Assembly: GCA_910591455.2 (NCBI GenBank)
Contig: OU342808.1
Span: 10,573,904-10,637,903, forward strand
Direction: 5' to 3'
Length of the DNA stretch: 64,000 nt
Origin: Pholis gunnellus
Lineage: Eukaryota > Chordata > Actinopteri > Perciformes > Pholidae
Shown: piece after piece, positions 46,065-58,139 of the stretch
Position numbering within the stretch: the stretch's first letter is position 1
Layout of the letters: every line of letters starts with the position of its first letter
Notes under the pieces: generated by a model
The model's input: the letters and a program-made list of their open reading frames with translations, nothing else
Told to the model about the DNA's origin: nothing
Database searches by the model: none
Translations under genes and position numbers: made by a program

Positions 46065-47420
46065 CCTTAAGGTGAGAAGGTAAACCGCTGGTGGTGAATC
46101 AAGGAAGAAAGAATATATATATTCTCCTTTATAACTGGTTTGTTTCTGCAGTCTCACAGTAAGCTTTCATTGAGTATCAGCCTCCTCTCAAGAAGGCAGA
46201 GCAAAACTTTCTTTCAGTTTGATCTACTTGCAAGACTCCTCACTGTGTGTTTCAAGAGACTAATTGCTGCTCCCTATCACCTCTCTTAATTAACAGAGGT
46301 AGAGATGAAGTGAAAAAGAACTGGAAGACAGGCATGAAATAACAGCAAAAGGAAAATGACAGGAACAACAGATCTCATGGCGACCACAAGCGGTGCTCCT
46401 GTTCAGGTCTTCAGATTACAGAAATACTTCCTCTTTCAACTGGATCACCATGGTGATGGAAAAATAGCAGCCTAGCTGGTGATTAAGGTGTAACTGCTAC
46501 ATCTGACGCACACAGACTCACAGCATTACACAGCCAGACAGTTTCTTGTTATGAGACGGAATCATTTCAAATGATATATTAGGTCAGTACTCATGCCAAT
46601 AAAGGAGAGAGAAAACATATAACAACTTGAAAACACAGAAATAAAAATGAAATTAATCAAATGTAAACACACTTTACTTTCATGTGAATACAGTAAAAAC
46701 ATCTCGAAGACCTCCTGTGAAGCTCTCTAGTGTTATGATTTCTAAGAAGACTCCATGTGTTGTCTTTGCCTGGAATGAAAACCTCCCTTAGTCTCGGTCC
46801 TCTTGAGGAAAAACTATATTTTTGAAGGATTTCCCCAATGCTGGCGACACTTAGCTTCTTCTTACATTAATCCTCCATACAAAATTGTTGAGGAGATTTC
46901 CACGTCAACTTCACATAACTGTTGAGGTCAACATTATCTGCTTTATTCCCACCATGAAACTGTGTCAGTTGGAAACCAATTGTAAATGCACTGAACCCAA
47001 GCTGAGTGTGGCCTCTCACTATGAATGAGCAAGAAACTTGTTCAAGCCACCTGTGAAGTCCAAAGAGGTTCAGTGTTTGACACTCAAAACATACATTTCA
47101 GGTGTAGCACTGCTGCAACCCCACCTTTAAATATGCCCTGTGTGTACTGCTTTAAGAGTAACTTCATTCCAGCCTAAATATTATTTCACTACCCTATCTG
47201 GAGAGTTTCAAGTGTGTATCTTCACTGACAGAACACAACCGTGATGTCACACAACCGTGATGTCACACATCACTGCAGCAAAGTGAAGAGTTATTTCCCT
47301 TAAGTTGTTAACTCTTAAAGCCACAGGTAATGTAATAACTGTGCATAATGTAATAAATTAAATGTAATAAATGCTCATAGTGTAATAATCAGCAATTATT
47401 GTAAGAAAACCATGAGTAAA
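46065..47420. other. No gene seen
   Basis: No frame of interest. A 16-bp tandem duplication at 47233-47268 is listed separately. The rest has no recognisable repeat. Confidence 0.5.
47233..47268. repeat. Tandem duplication, 16-bp unit with CRE-like core
   Basis: ACACAACCGTGATGTC is directly repeated without mismatch. Each copy contains TGATGTCA, one base from the CREB consensus TGACGTCA. Functional meaning is unproven. Confidence 0.8.
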
Positions 47421-47960
47421 TAACAGTTTTGTGCATATTGTAATTAGTTTCAAAGATAAAATGTTTTGAATAATTTAATACATTTAGCACATAATATAGT
47501 GTATGCAATATAAACACCATTGTAAAATAATGTAAGTATTATTAATCTCATCTGTAAAGTAACTAGTAAATAAAGGTATAAAATAAATGTAGTAAAAGGG
47601 AGTAAAAAGTCTATTTTCGCATAATTAAGTTACCTTTAAGCCTCCGTGGTTCCCTGACACACTTGTGAGTCTGCAGTAATGTGAGCTGCACAATGCAAAA
47701 CAGCCACGATCTGACTTCCGTTGCCCCTTAAGCGGTGTTATTATGGTATGGATGGCCCATGAGCGAGGAGAACGGCATTGCCATGGTTTTGCGCTCGGTG
47801 GCTCACATCACCGCAGTCTTCGAAAGAGAGGAGTGAGCGGAGGTGTAGCCAGTTGGTTGCAATCTGCTACCACACCGCTAGATGCCACTAATACCTACAC
47901 ACTGGAACTTTAAGTACAGTACTTGAGTAAATGTACTTCGTTACTTTCCACCACTGAACA
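47420..47960 (+). repeat. Common fish repeat, interrupted by a nested insertion
   Basis: The left part contains CATCTGTAAAGTAACTAGTA and ATAAATGTAGTAAAAGGGAG. The right part reads TTAAGTACAGTACTTGAGTA and then ATGTACTTCGTTACTTTCCA and CCACTG. I recall these two phrases as neighbouring parts of one very abundant fish repeat, joined through TTAAGTACAGTACTTGAG. Here they are separated by about 280 bp of unrelated repeat (47631-47909). TTAAGT occurs on both sides of the insertion (47625-47630 and 47910-47915). Confidence 0.65.
47631..47909 (-). mobile_element. Nested repeat of the CTAGATGCCACTAA type
   Basis: The right part reads ACCGCTAGATGCCACTAATA and ACACTGGAACTTTAA. On the other strand this matches the start of an abundant percomorph repeat remembered as TTAAAGGTCCAGTGTGTAGG followed by TTTAGTGGCATCTAGCGGTG. 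The upstream phrase GTTGGTTGCAATCTGCTACC also belongs to it. It is non-coding. The flanking TTAAGT pair (TTAA core) would suit a piggyBac-like mover, which is inference. Confidence 0.65.
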
Positions 47961-49339
47961 TATGTGAAAGTTCTTGAATAAGTGTGAATAGTTTTCATTA
48001 ATATTGACTCCACTATGATATGGTAGACTTGCAGTATAGCTAGACCTACTGTAGCTATCAAAGAAAACACAACAATAGAGGGCAGTTATTTCAGCTGAGG
48101 ATGCCAAACTGTCTGTCAGCCGTTGGCCTTCAGAGGGATTATGCACTCTGTCCTCGCTCAATGACAGAAGATGCAAATATACTATAACACTGAGCCAAGC
48201 CACCCCGAGACCACCCTGGAGACAGAAGCTGACAGCGAGAACGAGAATGAAGTATAGTGAAAAGTTCAAAGCGAAAGACACAAAGTCACACTGAGGACAG
48301 GAGGTGTTAAAAGAGAGGAAGACAAAGGCAGTAAATAGAGAAAGGAAGAGGAAACATTTGTGGCTGCTTTTGAATGTTTTTACATGTGTAGCCATATTTA
48401 CACCCTAACAAGGAAACTGGTATTCAGCCAATTTGAGAAATATTGACTTAGCTCTGTTAGAATATGCACTGATGGCACCTTTTAGTGTGTGTTTGTCATA
48501 TAAGCAACATGACATGAAGAAAGCTACAGAACAGAACCTGAGGACATATAGCCTGGGCCTTTTTTAAAAGCTGGATTTGTCAGCCTAATCAAAATCAAAA
48601 TGACTTCAAAGCATATTATGGTTGTCTGGGGAGGGGTTTTTGAAAATATTTTTTTTTATTTCATGTTTCATTACCACAACTGTGCGTTCAAAATATTCAC
48701 TTTTCATTGTTTACCTTTTCTTCAGCAGACTGCAAAAAATATCCCTGACTTCCTTCTTAATCTGCACTGAGACATCCTCAAGGTAAGACGCTTATAACTT
48801 AACTTCTTAATGTCAATCGATCGATGTCAATTTCTTACTGTTCTGTATTTGACAGTGACCTACATGTGATTATGTGATATTACCTGATTTTGAGGCAGCA
48901 TATAGCATTGTGAATCTGTCACATAGTAAGACATTGTAACAACTATTATTACCCAGATTTCCATGAAAATGGTCGGAAGACTAGAAAGTCATATATAAAT
49001 GCAAGCCCATTTACTATTACTATCTCGGTTTATCCACACAAGCTGCAGTACACTGTGCACCAATAAGAATATAAGCATATTTGATAATGGAATTTATTTA
49101 ATAGACAATGATGATCTCTGACATTTATTCGGCTAACAGCTTTGCCAACATGTCCAGAGAAGGGAAGAGGTGAATTACCACATAGACCGTCCTACAGACC
49201 ACTCCCTCACTACAGCTCCCCTAGTAGTAACCAGTGATCAGTGTTAGTCACCATAGTCAGTGGACAGACCACTGAATTGGCAACAACCCCTGCTCAAAAT
49301 TTGAGTGGATAATGTTGGTCCCCAGAGACTGAATCATTG
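47961..49339. other. No supported gene
   Basis: The minus-strand 161-codon frame (47910-48395) is the longest in the window. It overlaps the repeat at its end, has no domain, no signal peptide of good quality and no splice context. I treat it as chance. A T9 run lies at 48650-48658. Confidence 0.5.
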
Positions 49340-49700
49340 CCATATCTTACACCCGGTGCAAAGGGCCGCAACAATGCAGCCCAAATGTCAATGCCAATTT
49401 CGATCCGACTGAGTTGTCATTTTCACGCCCAGCGCCCCCGTTGTGTAAGCCACAAATGTATTTGCGTCCATGTGTGCGCCCAGTGTGTGGTCTTAAAATG
49501 AGGTGTGGTCAAGCACATTGTTGGCGCATTGCTATCTCGAGGCGGCAGAAATCGATTGCTCCATTGAACAACAACAAACGGGTCTAGAGCACAGTATTTT
49601 CCCGCTATTTAAAGGGATAGTAATAATGCGCCTACATAGGCGGGTTCACAATACACGCACAGTCTGCTTGTTACACAGGCGCAGCCGCAGCGCTACTCCT
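49340..49700. mobile_element. Non-autonomous fish repeat of the GCGCCCAGTG type
   Basis: This GC-rich island in AT-rich DNA carries GTGCGCCCAGTGTGTGGTCT, AAAATGAGGTGTGGTCAAGC, ACATTGTTGGCGCATTGCTA and TGCGCCTACATAGGCGGGTT in order. I recall this order from a widely dispersed fish repeat. The 84-codon frame within it (49503-49757) is not a gene. The ends are not defined and the superfamily is not assigned. Confidence 0.65.
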
Positions 49701-50746
49701 CCTCTGTTGTCCTTTCACTTTGCAGATCTTTGTCCTCAGAAAACTGCTTGCTTCTAGAACATGCTGAATCTCACATTTAAGTAGCAAAGTGCCAGGTGCA
49801 GCCGCACCATTACATAGCCTGAAGCTGTACAAACAGACATTGATGTCAGATTTTCAACTTTCCTATGGTACAGGCAAGAACGAAAGCAAACATTTAATTC
49901 TCCATGTTATGTTGGCACTTTCCAGGTCTTGTAAATCAAACATAAAATGCAGCACTTGTCAGCAAACTGGGAAGCCATGATTGACTCAGCTGGGACAACA
50001 GTCACGTGACAAAAACTCGGTGAAACTTAAACTGAACTACAGGCTGTGTTTACGAGGTGCAGAGAGGAGAGGACAAGAGCTGTTGTAAGTAGAGGTTTTA
50101 AAAATGTAAATCATTTTAAAAAAATACTCGATTTTGCTCTGTTATTCTAGATAAGTGGATTTGGACACATTAGTGCCATGCACTTTAGACCAATATAATG
50201 TATTATTTATTGTAGCATGACATTGGCACTGTCAATATTTATCAACAGCAGAATATGGAAAGTGTCTCCACTCACGACAAGTGCGCCATGCTTTTTCACA
50301 CTTCATCATATCAAAATGTATACAGTCAAAACTATTTATTAAGAAAAACAAAGTTTCCTGTGCCACAAAAAAAAAAAAACGGGTAGAAAAACGATTTCTG
50401 CTGAATGTGCAGACTCAACATCTGCTCGCCTGTTCTCCACTGCATGAAGACAAGATGAATAGTTATACCCACTTATAAATTATAACAGCTTATGTTACAG
50501 ATAGCTTGTTGATGAAAGGAAAGATGTCTAACAAGAACAAGATATGTAGATCACAGTGTCAGGGACAGATCAGCATTACTGTTGCAGCTCCAGATTGTCT
50601 TGCACATTCAGTGAAAACAATTCCCTCAGCAAATCACCTTTTTCCAATATAATAGTGCGAAAAAAGCTGTGAATAAAGTCGGGTTCCAAAGTCTGTCCAA
50701 CACTGTGTTGTTGTTCAATGTTTAATATTCACACTGTCAAACACAT

Positions 50747-50749
<3 letters not shown>
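49701..50749. other. No gene seen
   Basis: Short frames only. There is an A12 run at 50367-50379 and no recognised repeat terminus. Confidence 0.5.

Positions 50750-50804
<55 letters not shown>
50750..50804. repeat. (CA)n microsatellite, about 27 units
   Basis: This is a long perfect CA run. A second, shorter CA array with a CG interruption lies at 50919-50943. Confidence 0.97.
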
Positions 50805-50806
<2 letters not shown>

Positions 50807-51060
50807 TCAGACGCTGTATGCACAATACTTATGAACCACATACGTAATACACAATCACAGCATATGTAATGACAAATGCACAAACAGCACAGCACAAAGG
50901 TCATGTGCATACAGACAGACACACACACGCACACACACACACAAGGTGAAGGTTATTCAACATGGCATCCAGGGCAACAGTTGGTGGTAAAGCCCAAGCA
51001 CTCTAAAGTGTTAATATGTTTTCACCGAGCTACAGTTACTGTAAAAGACATTTTCTTTGC

Positions 51061-51090
51061 GTGTGTGTGTCTGTGTGTGTGTGTGTGTGT
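51061..51090. repeat. (GT)n microsatellite with a CT interruption
   Basis: About 15 GT units lie in complementary orientation to the CA arrays 120-300 bases upstream. Confidence 0.94.
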
Positions 51091-51223
51091 GAGAATGAAT
51101 GGTCGTGGGTTTGTGTGTGTGCATGTCTTTCTGTATTCCTACTGGCCAAATGCCCTTCAGTCTGTTGGTTTCTTTAAACTCTGCAAGTGGTCTTGACAGC
51201 AATCAACGAAGTATAAAGCTCAG

Positions 51224-51266
51224 TGTGTGTTTGTGTGTATGGGTGTGTGTGTGTGTGTGTGTGTGT
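51224..51266. repeat. (GT)n array with interruptions
   Basis: GT units are broken by TTTG and ATGG, then run perfectly at 51243-51266. Confidence 0.93.
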
Positions 51267-52302
51267 TCCTTTGTGTCTTTGTGTGCCTTGTATTCTTTGT
51301 GCACAATCTTACGGATGAATGATTGCTATATGTTTGCGAAAACTTGAAATTGAAATTCATCATTAGGTTTCATATATTCTTATTATAAACTTAATTTAGA
51401 CTTGTTTGTGACTAGAGCTCCGACACATGAACAAATGTCTCTCATCAACAGTGATCCCTTAACATCACTAGCAGACGCCAGACACATTGGTTAATATTCT
51501 GTCCTCTGTCAACAACAATTGTCATCATTGTTGACATCTTCATTAGACAGGGGTGTCAGTTTACACACAGACATACACCCATATTTTATCAGGTTCCAGC
51601 GCCATTCACCTTAACGGTTTGTAATTAACAGCGAGTCTACAAACACTCTCGGCACACACAATTCATAGATCCACTTCCATTGCTCATGGAAACACAAGCA
51701 TCAGCTACACGCGCGCACACGCACAAAGCAAATGGTGTTCTGTTTATGCACAGCCATCTTTGTGTGAGTCCAGTGATTAAAATGTCAGCGTGATGACTTG
51801 CATGTCTGCATATGTGTGAAAAATTATTGTATGAACACATTCTTACGTGTTTTCTCAAGATCAAGCGTGAGTGTGTGTGTGTGCACGAGCTGTTCTGTTT
51901 TTGGGATGAGACAGCAATTTATCGCACCGAATCGCACCCCCTGATGGTGTTCGACCTCGAGCAGAAAGAACAGAGAGAAAGGAGAGAGGCAGGCGGGCAG
52001 TTGGAGCCTCATGGGCACCTCTCCGTGGGCGGTCCCATGCCTGCACCCTGGCTGATAACGAGGGGTGGAAAGAAAGGAGGGACTTGAGGAGATGCAGAGG
52101 GGGGCGAAGGGAGACGGAGAGACACATGTGGTGGCGTTCCACACAACAGCCATTGAGCCGTTACCGCTCATTCTCACACTGCAGTCTTCCACTTTTCCCC
52201 GTATTTGACATCAGGTTTTCTGTAACATTTAAAGTCAGTTTGACAAGTTCAAGTTCATTCTCAAGCTTCTTTTCGCACCGCTTGACGAACTCTGCGGGGC
52301 AA

Positions 52303-52352
52303 TTTAGCACCAAACGTATTGTTAAATTTTAGCACCGAACGTATTGTTAAAT
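52303..52352. repeat. 25-bp tandem duplication
   Basis: TTTAGCACCAAACGTATTGT followed by TAAAT is repeated at once with a single A-to-G change. The high identity shows the duplication is recent. Confidence 0.95.
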
Positions 52353-53251
52353 GGCTGGCCACCTCCGGCCGAAGGATTTCATTGTGGTCAAGCTCAGAAA
52401 AAACGTTTTCCAGAGCCCGACTTTATTAAAATGTTCGTCACATCCATTTTATTTGGGCTGTCTATTGTGTCATTGTCCTGTTTATATTTGGGAGATGCTC
52501 CTGCAGTTGTTTGTCACATTGGACCCATTTGTTTTTTGCAGTGGAAGCAGACGATGCAAAATTCGAGGATTTTTTTGCGATGCTGCTTCATGCACCTCAC
52601 ATCTACCTCAATGCTCTGTGCCACTGCAAAAAGGAGCTTTAAATGTAGTGAGGTGGAATGTAAGGGCGTGGGTGTGTGTCGGGTTTGGGGGGGGGAAGCA
52701 ATCGGGGGTTTTGCAGAATTGGCTGGTATGTCTGCCACCTGTACCGTAAAATGCATTTGTCAGCTGTTTTTGATTCATATTACATTTGCTGTCCCCGAGG
52801 GTAGGCCTGATTAGAAAATGTAAAGGCTAGGCCTGCATTCATTTATGTTTTCTCAATAATTTCACTGTTATGTACAATTTGCCCCATTAGTTCTTTATCT
52901 AATGAGACAGTAAACAGTACTTTTTATTTGTCAAGTATTCACACAGGAGTATACAAAGATTTACCATCTGGTTATTTCATAGAAACCATGTATTTATTGA
53001 ATTACCAGGAAACAAGCTATATTGTGATATATATAAATCGTTATCGAGGTATGAAATATATACCTATATGTGGATAGCAGATTTTATTTGACTAGTTTTG
53101 ATGTTCTTGCCTGTGACTAAACCCCCCGTAGTGGGGTCAATAAGAGTTTCCAGTGATTTGTAGATTTGTTTCTTACTTCTTGTTCTTGATTGCCTGAACA
53201 CAGCCACGGCTGATAGCTTTCATGTGTCACTCGTTTGCTGTTTTTGTGTGT

Positions 53252-53264
53252 GTTGCTTAGCAAC
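53252..53264. promoter_or_regulatory. RFX X-box-like palindrome
   Basis: GTTGCTTAGCAAC is a perfect inverted repeat of GTTGCT around T. It differs by one base from the RFX consensus GTNRCC-N(0-3)-RGYAAC. It is a single site without other support. Confidence 0.35.
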
Positions 53265-53924
53265 AGCAAGACGCCTCTGACTGCAAACGTTTTTAAGTTT
53301 TGGATGATTAGAATTATTGTTGTGAAGTAAACAAAACCTTTTGCAGCTTTTTAGCCACACGGAGCGATGGCCAGCCTAATATTTATTCCTTGGCACCTCC
53401 CTACACAGCCTCACATCCGCTCGCTTTGTTTTCAATCCAAAAACATGGCAGTGTGCTGCTGTGCTCAACATGAACAACAATACTCTCTTCACTCTTCTCT
53501 GACTTTTATTCTTTTTGACCCTTTTGCATGCACTCTCGCTTTCTGCACTCAATCTAGAGCTAACATTTCCTGCTCTGCATGAGATGAATCGGCTCATCTT
53601 CATTTTGAATTCCATTTCTTCTTTCTTCCTCATGTTGCTTCCTTGTACTCTCGTTGTATTTTCCTCATCAGCCCTTCTGTTGATTGGAGAATTCATTTGT
53701 TGTTTGAGCCTAAAAATGTATTTTCATCTCAAATCGTAATCACACTGACACTGGACTATCAATGTTTTAATGATTCTGGGTCTAAAGTTTAGTGTTTATG
53801 TTGGCCGCTTTATTGTATATTAAGGAGGTAGAGCTCTCCAGTAGCTAAAGATACTACGATATAAATATTCAACTCAATCAGTCAGCAAAATAACGTAAAA
53901 AGGTGAATCCTTTATGTGGGTTTG

Positions 53925-54032
53925 GTGTGTGTGGGTGTGTGTTTGTGTGTGTGCGTGTGTGCATGTGTGTGTGCGCGTGTGTGTGTGTGTGTGTGTGTGC
54001 GTGTGTGTGGGGTGGGGGTGGGGGTGGGGGGG
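53925..54032. repeat. GT-rich array ending in a G-tract (G-quadruplex) cluster
   Basis: Interrupted GT units (53925-54008) pass into four G-runs separated by single T bases at 54009-54032 (G4, G5, G5, G7). This is a textbook quadruplex motif with one-base loops. Frames of 60-68 codons here are artefacts. Confidence 0.93.
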
Positions 54033-54187
54033 TCTCCTGCATATTAGTCAAGTCAACAGGAACCCATTACATATTCATAAAATTACCAAATTATGAAAAT
54101 GGAACATGAGTCAATGCTGGGATGAAAGAAAGCCAGCCTTCCGTGGCTTCAAAGCTCCCATCTGAAACTAGTTGTAATCTGAACGCA

Positions 54188-54189
<2 letters not shown>

Positions 54190-54240
<51 letters not shown>
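54190..54240. repeat. (GT)n microsatellite, about 25 units
   Basis: A perfect GT run about 160 bases downstream of the G-tract cluster. Confidence 0.97.
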
Positions 54241-54241
<1 letters not shown>

Positions 54242-57200
54242 CACACTGGATGCGAGAACAGAGAGCAGACAGAGCGAGAGAAAGAGAGAGATAAGAGCTG
54301 ACCTTCAGTGAATCATGTCCCTCTCTGGACAGACTTGTAGAGAGGCATCATGTTTGGCAACCGTTCTTACAGAACAAAAAGACAAAGAAAACCGAAACAA
54401 GAGCAGGAAAGAGACCTGAAGGCATCGTCTACAGTCGAGGCCAGAAACAAGAGGGATATAGTTAAAGTAAAAAGACACAGAAAATGTATTTCATACACAG
54501 TGGAAATAGAGTACGGACCAGATACCATTAGAGTACCAAGAACATCCCCAGAATTGGCACAAACTCCAATGCGGGAACTCAAGTTTTGTGCATCAAGTTT
54601 TTTTCTTGTGAATCAATATAATCATAAATCGCATCATATTAGCCCTTTGACTCCAAAAGCAAAAATGATTTGAGTTATTAAAAACAGCCTTTATTACTGC
54701 TTTTATTATCCAGTAACACAGCTACTACCTTTCTCCTTGGACATAGAGCCACTGTGCTCCCTCACTTTGATGGGGTCATTTCTATGTGTTTTTTTTTTTC
54801 TTTCTTCTGCCACTGTGAAGCCAACCATCTTCGCGGCTGCTACCTTCTACTGTGCGAAAAGTTGGGCTGATTTTTGTCTTGGTATGTAATTGAAAAAGAT
54901 AGAGATGCTTTACAAAGACACCTAGTTGACTTGTGCACACCCACCGCAAACTTGATTTGCTCATGTTCTAAGAGTGGAATATATTTGAGGAATAATGGGT
55001 TTCTATTTGAGACTACCGTTTTCTGTGCTAGGAACCTGGAACTCTACTGCTTCCAGAATGAATTCCTTTCCAGTCTTTACTTCTGGGTCATTGTGAAAGT
55101 GCACATATCAATGCACTGATATAACCAGACACAGAGCGGTGGAGTGATTATACTGTGATTGATGTGAGAATATTGTTCTGTAAAGTGATATGGCTCATGT
55201 GAGAAGTATGACAGCTGTAGCTGAACAGAAGGCGACAGACTGTATGTATATGAATGTATATACAATTTACCTCTAGATTTATTTGACTTTACAGTAACAA
55301 CAAGATCAAACAAACATCAAGGCTTGTTGTCTCATCATGTATGGCCTCCTATATGTTGCTGGTATGATGTATATGATTTCTGTTGGCATAATTTACAAAT
55401 AAAAAGTAAAGTCACTGCTTTTAATGATTGTAAGAGGTTCCATATTATACTCACTCAGCAGTTCTGCCTTAAATTAAGAGCAGGATGCAACACAAAACAA
55501 AATCAGGCTACTGTGCTTTTGTTTTGAAGGGTCAATTGGCTTGTTGTACTTTTAGTTCTAAAAGGTTAAACTATAAATATATCTGAGAAAATTAATCATG
55601 TACAGCAGCTTCGTCTGATACTTAAATTAGCTCAGTTTCTTAGATAAGAAAGGTGTAAAGGTCATGTTTACATATTTATCTTTCCAGCGACAGAGCCTTC
55701 ATATAATCTTATATTCCACATTCCTCTGCAGTTGCGTCTCCATGTTCTTACCCAGTTCAGAATGAAGGTGTTTCTGTCATTCAGAAGTGAATACCACCCC
55801 TATGCAGTCACCTCGCTGCACCCTCCATGGTTATAAATCAAACATGACGCTCTTTAAATAGGGAAATTAATTATTTACACTTCAAGCCAAAATACCTTGA
55901 AGAGGAAGGGAAAAAAAATACTGACACACAATAAGTCATTTTCAGGCCTGAGAGGCTGGCACTCTATTACCATAGTCTAGATTTATAATGCTCTCATAAG
56001 AGTCGAGCCACCGATGGAGATACTTTGGTCAGGCGGCACTGTGCTTCCTGTTCTATTGCACCTTTTCTAAAAGAACAACAAAAGTGTCCGTCAGATCCAG
56101 TGACTGGGAGAATTTGGCCAGTTTGTGCTGTTGGCACCATGCTGTTACCTCTTCTCTTGAACAGGAAGTGTTGCAAATATGCAACACATTTCTCCCCAAC
56201 ATCACCATGCTGAGATGTCGAACAATATTTCAGCTGGCAAGAAACTACATGTTACCTAGCAACGACGACAGAGCAGAACCGCGAAGAATAGACTGCAGTG
56301 ACTGAACTATTTCCACCGATGGCGTTGATGACAGTGCTTCAACCGAGCACTGGCCCTCTTTAGAGACAGAAAGCCAGAGGTTAATGTCTTAAGATAACGT
56401 TCATTGCTCAAGCCGTTCAATATATGAACATTAATCATTACTTGAGAGCGAGTGGCAACAGTGCTGACCTTGTCTGAGATGCTTTTCAGTGATGCATTTC
56501 TTCAGAGAACTGGAGAAGTGGCTATTGAGTGGAGGGAAAAGCCACAACCTCTAGGTAGTAAAACGCATTGAAATGTGTTATAGAAATCCAATAATCAAGA
56601 AGAGGTAGGAAGGAATTCACCTGCCAGACATGTGGAGCTTTTCCTGGCTCGTTCGAGTAGCAACAGTAGGTTTTTGAACAAGCTTTGCCTCTATTTCTGG
56701 AGCCAGGCGACTTAGATCAAAGCATTGTGTAGGATGTGGATTTACAGTTTTGTATTTTACGTTTGATTTGTTGATTTCAGTGATTTGCTGACTCCCATGA
56801 AGTGCCGTCATCAATATGTGGTTAGCTGATGTGTAAATGTTGTGTGCAGGCTCAGTAATCTTGTTCATACACAATTATTTCACATCATGTCCAAGGCACC
56901 ATGCAGCCCTCCACTACATCAAGTCCTGGTGCTTTTAGTGGCTCACACAGGTCTAGATCACTTTTAGATGCTATTCAGTGTGTTATGTAGTTAGTTTAGT
57001 TTATGTGACTACGGTGGTTATTAACAGTGCACAAATTCAAGTGATCAAAGCCATTGGACACAAAATATTCAACACTTATCATGCCTTGACAAGTCTTAAA
57101 CTGGAATTCACAGCATCTTTCTCATACAATTAAGTGTAAGCTTAAATTCAGGTTGTCAAAAGGATGTGTACAGTAAGGGCATTACGTTTCTGCAGAGCTT

Positions 57201-58139
57201 ACCCTCGGTAGTAATTTCCACTTTTTCAAGGCCAAGTCAGTTGTTTTTTTTTCCTTCCGTGGTAAAGTGTGTTTTTGTATTAATTAGGGGGTTACGGTGG
57301 GGGAAGTGCTAATATATTGCTCAGCTATTTAAAGATAACAGCCCCAAGTCTGTGCTCCAAGGCTACTACTATTAGGGTAGTGTGCCGTCTCTTTGTGCAT
57401 AAAAGGGATGGGAATTAAAAACTGTTAAGAACCACTTACAAATTGTAAGATCCATTGGCATCGTATGCCACCGAGCATAGGCAACAAATAGTAATCACAT
57501 TCAGCTTTGCATTCAACCAACGGTAAACATATTCATATGAGTCAGCCATTCCTCTGTGTCAGAGAATCTTACTTCACTGATAACCCTGAGAATTGTATAG
57601 TAACATGGGGCTTCATGGTCAATAATGCTTGCATACCTCCTTCAAAACCCTTTGGATAATATCAAGATGTAGCTTCAAAGGCTAGACACAGTTTCAGATA
57701 CTGCTGACAACACATTCACCATCAAAACGGCAAATTGTGATGCCACCCATAATAACTTGATAGATAAATTGTTTTATTTGGCTAAATAAAGCAAGTTGTT
57801 TGACTTTTGATATGATATTATCATTCTCCACATTTTCTTTTTGTTCCTTTTTATATTTATCCGATTGGTTGGTCTAACTAGTTTAGTGTCCTATCATATT
57901 TCCATACAGTAATAGTATCTAGTTGTCAGAACTTCAAGCTAGTCTTTTAGAATACTTCAGGATGCCTGTGGCACTACATATGATTTACTGTACAGTTTGA
58001 CTCTGTTTATGCAAATCAGGCAAGCTGGGGCTTGGATGTGTCACAAAGAGCCGGAGTGATATCCTCATTTGTTGGCGTGGGTGTTTTACAAACATTACAC
58101 AGAAAGACTGATATAACTCTTGTCAACTTTTACAGATGA
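54241..58139. other. Long stretch with no supported gene
   Basis: The 107-codon frame at 54350-54673 is basic but unrecognised. An X-box consensus site lies at 56251-56263. AAGGGATGGGAATTAAAAAC near 57403 faintly resembles a fish repeat end but is too short to call. Confidence 0.5.
56251..56263. promoter_or_regulatory. Consensus RFX X-box
   Basis: GTTACCTAGCAAC fits GTNRCC-N-RGYAAC at every position. RFX factors bind such sites in promoters of ciliary genes, usually close to a transcription start. No promoter or first exon is evident nearby, so this may be a chance match. Confidence 0.35.

Larger units (their letters stand above)
51267..53920. other. No supported gene; small duplication inside
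   Basis: Overlapping plus-strand frames of 156 and 132 codons (52344-52814 and 52351-52749) are cysteine-rich, but I see no domain and no splice sites. They are in two different frames over the same DNA, so at most one could be real. A 25-bp tandem duplication lies immediately upstream. A G8 run occurs at 52687-52695. Confidence 0.4.

Noticed and set aside
47910..48395. 161-codon minus-strand frame, the longest in the window
   Set aside because: It overlaps a dispersed repeat, has no recognisable domain or splice sites, and a frame of this length is expected by chance in 64 kb over six frames.
52344..52814. Overlapping 156- and 132-codon plus-strand frames, cysteine-rich
   Set aside because: They occupy two different frames over the same DNA, and neither shows a domain, signal peptide pattern or exon boundaries.
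53000..53085. Repeat fragment resembling ATTGTGATAT-ATCGTTATCG
   Set aside because: It is too short and too AT-rich to separate from chance.
57403..57445. hAT-like or other repeat end (GGGATGGGAATTAAAAACTG)
   Set aside because: The resemblance is confined to a few low-complexity bases, with no partner end.
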